From Paenibacillus sp. EZ-K15 (GTDB lineage Bacteria; Bacillota; Bacilli; Paenibacillales; Paenibacillaceae), in assembly GCF_002573715.1 (NCBI RefSeq), contig NZ_PDHM01000016.1, forward strand, positions 1 to 64,000: DNA of 64,000 nt, in the 5' to 3' direction. Shown one piece after another: positions 62,998-64,000 of this stretch. The notes below the pieces were generated by a model that was given only the letters and a program-made list of their open reading frames with translations, did not search any database and was not told the origin of the DNA. A program made the position numbers and the translations under genes. Every line of letters starts with the position of its first letter. Positions within the stretch are counted from its first letter, which is position 1.

Positions 62998-64000
62998 ATG
63001 AAACGTAAATTTACAGCGTGGATGACCCTGTTCATGGTGGTCGTGCTGTCTTTTGGCAGTATCGTTCATGCGGAGGGTGAGAAGAAAACGGTGATTCTCG
63101 GCACGAGTGCCGATTATGCACCTTATGAGTTCCATAAGACGATAGATGGCGTGGATACCATCGTCGGATTTGATATCGATATTGCGAAGGAAATCGCCAA
63201 GGATCTTGGTGCCGAGCTCATTATTAAGGACACCTCCTTTGATGCGCTCTTGCCGGAGCTGACGAGCGGACGCGTGGATTTTGTCATATCGGGCATGAAT
63301 CCGACAGAAGAGCGCCGAAAGAGCATCGATTTCTCCGAGCCTTATTATGCTGCGGAACAATCGGTTGTTGTTCGTAAGGAAGATGCACTCAAGTTCAACA
63401 CGCTTGAAAGCCTGGAGGGAGCTCGCATCGGGGTTCAGAAGAGCTCCATTCAGGAGTCCATTGCAAAGACAATTCCGAAAGCCAATGTGGTATCACTGGA
63501 TAAAATCCCGGACTTGCTGCTGCAGCTGGAATCCGAGCGCGTGGATGTTGTTCTCGCCGAGTATCCAATCGCGAAGACGAATATGAATGAAGCGACCATG
63601 GTGATCACGGACGCTAAACCGACGGCTGAGAATGACGCCTATGCCATTGGGGTTCGCAAAGGGAACGAAGAGCTGCTCAAGAGCATTAATGCTACACTCG
63701 AGCGCTTGAAGGAAAATGACCAGATCCAGAAGTTTGTCGACGAGGCCAGTGACCTGGCTGCCGGTCGTAAGGCAGAGAACCTGAACACATTCGAATTCTT
63801 TTGGAAGTACCGTGATTATTACGCCAAGGGAATCCAGTTTACGTTGCTTATTTCGGCTCTTGGTGTGTTTTTCGGTTTCATTCTCGGATTGATTATCGCA
63901 TTAATGCGGATGTCGGGTGTCAAAATCCTTAAGTTTTTGGCTACCGCTTATATTGAGATCATCCGTGGTACCCCGATGCTGGTCCAGTTGTTTATTATCC
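62998..64000 (+). CDS. Fused amino-acid ABC binding protein-permease (partial)
   Basis: The frame stays open to the window edge, so only about 334 residues are seen. A signal peptide (residues about 1-25, ending VHAEG) leads into a family-3 substrate-binding domain (about 30-255; LGTSADYAPYEF, GFDIDIAKEIAKDLG, SGMNPTEERRKSIDFSEPYY). After a short linker it passes into a HisM-type permease (from about 262; YYAKGIQFTLLISALGVFFG, and IIRGTPMLVQL). Such fusions are known for glutamine and related amino-acid systems. AGGGGAG precedes the ATG. The ATPase gene is presumably beyond the edge. Confidence 0.9.
   Translation, partial: MKRKFTAWMTLFMVVVLSFGSIVHAEGEKKTVILGTSADYAPYEFHKTIDGVDTIVGFDIDIAKEIAKDLGAELIIKDTSFDALLPELTSGRVDFVISGMNPTEERRKSIDFSEPYYAAEQSVVVRKEDALKFNTLESLEGARIGVQKSSIQESIAKTIPKANVVSLDKIPDLLLQLESERVDVVLAEYPIAKTNMNEATMVITDAKPTAENDAYAIGVRKGNEELLKSINATLERLKENDQIQKFVDEASDLAAGRKAENLNTFEFFWKYRDYYAKGIQFTLLISALGVFFGFILGLIIALMRMSGVKILKFLATAYIEIIRGTPMLVQLFII

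Overview
The window looks like chromosomal DNA of a Paenibacillus-type low-to-moderate GC Firmicute. Pointers are strong GGAGG Shine-Dalgarno sites, frequent TTG and GTG starts, close resemblance of several proteins to Bacillus subtilis families (YnzC-type DUF896, YutF, YfmM, YfkJ, ThiN), a monoderm set of lipoproteins and Sec signal peptides, and a secreted GH87-type alpha-glucanase. The species assignment is inference. I saw no rRNA, tRNA, CRISPR array, insertion sequence or prophage.

Layout. 0.1-8.9 kb: a DUF896 protein, a small membrane protein, two HAD phosphatases, a YtkA-like lipoprotein, methionine metabolism (mtnD divergent from a full-length cobalamin-dependent metH) and rnz. 9.0-13.3 kb: a tightly packed operon with an Fpg-type glycosylase, endonuclease IV, a cREC receiver protein, a thioredoxin, an ABC ATPase and an RlmM/FtsJ-like methyltransferase. 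13.4-24.1 kb: a ten-gene operon resembling a Tad/type II secretion apparatus, headed by a Ser/Thr kinase fused to a ParA-like domain. It continues with a SAF-domain membrane protein, two more degenerate ParA-like proteins, a membrane-anchored TadA-like ATPase, a fused TadB/TadC-like membrane protein and four small single-helix, pilin-like proteins. This is the most unusual system here. 24.2-36.5 kb: an ABC-F ATPase, a phosphotransferase with a possible leader-peptide switch, ThiF/MoeB-like, the large GH87-like enzyme, an atypical response regulator, an NlpC/P60 hydrolase, thiN, a TRIC channel, a low-molecular-weight phosphatase and an esterase.

36.6-41.7 kb: the pyruvate dehydrogenase operon pdhABC-lpd, codon-biased as expected for high expression. 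41.8-47.5 kb: thyA-folA (dTMP and folate cycle), gltD without its large subunit nearby, and topB. 47.5-55.5 kb: a HAD hydrolase and ArsR-like regulator divergent from an MFS exporter, an orphan ABC ATPase, a lipoprotein/response regulator/histidine kinase operon and a GNAT enzyme. 55.7-62.4 kb: a glycogen cluster, with glgC divergent from glgB-glgA and a GH13 maltogenic-type amylase converging on glgA. 63.0 kb to the end: an amino-acid ABC transporter in which binding protein and permease are fused, cut by the window edge.

Transcription units are mostly punctuated by clear intrinsic terminators, several of them bidirectional between convergent genes. All family assignments come from reading motifs and remembered family features; no database search was run.
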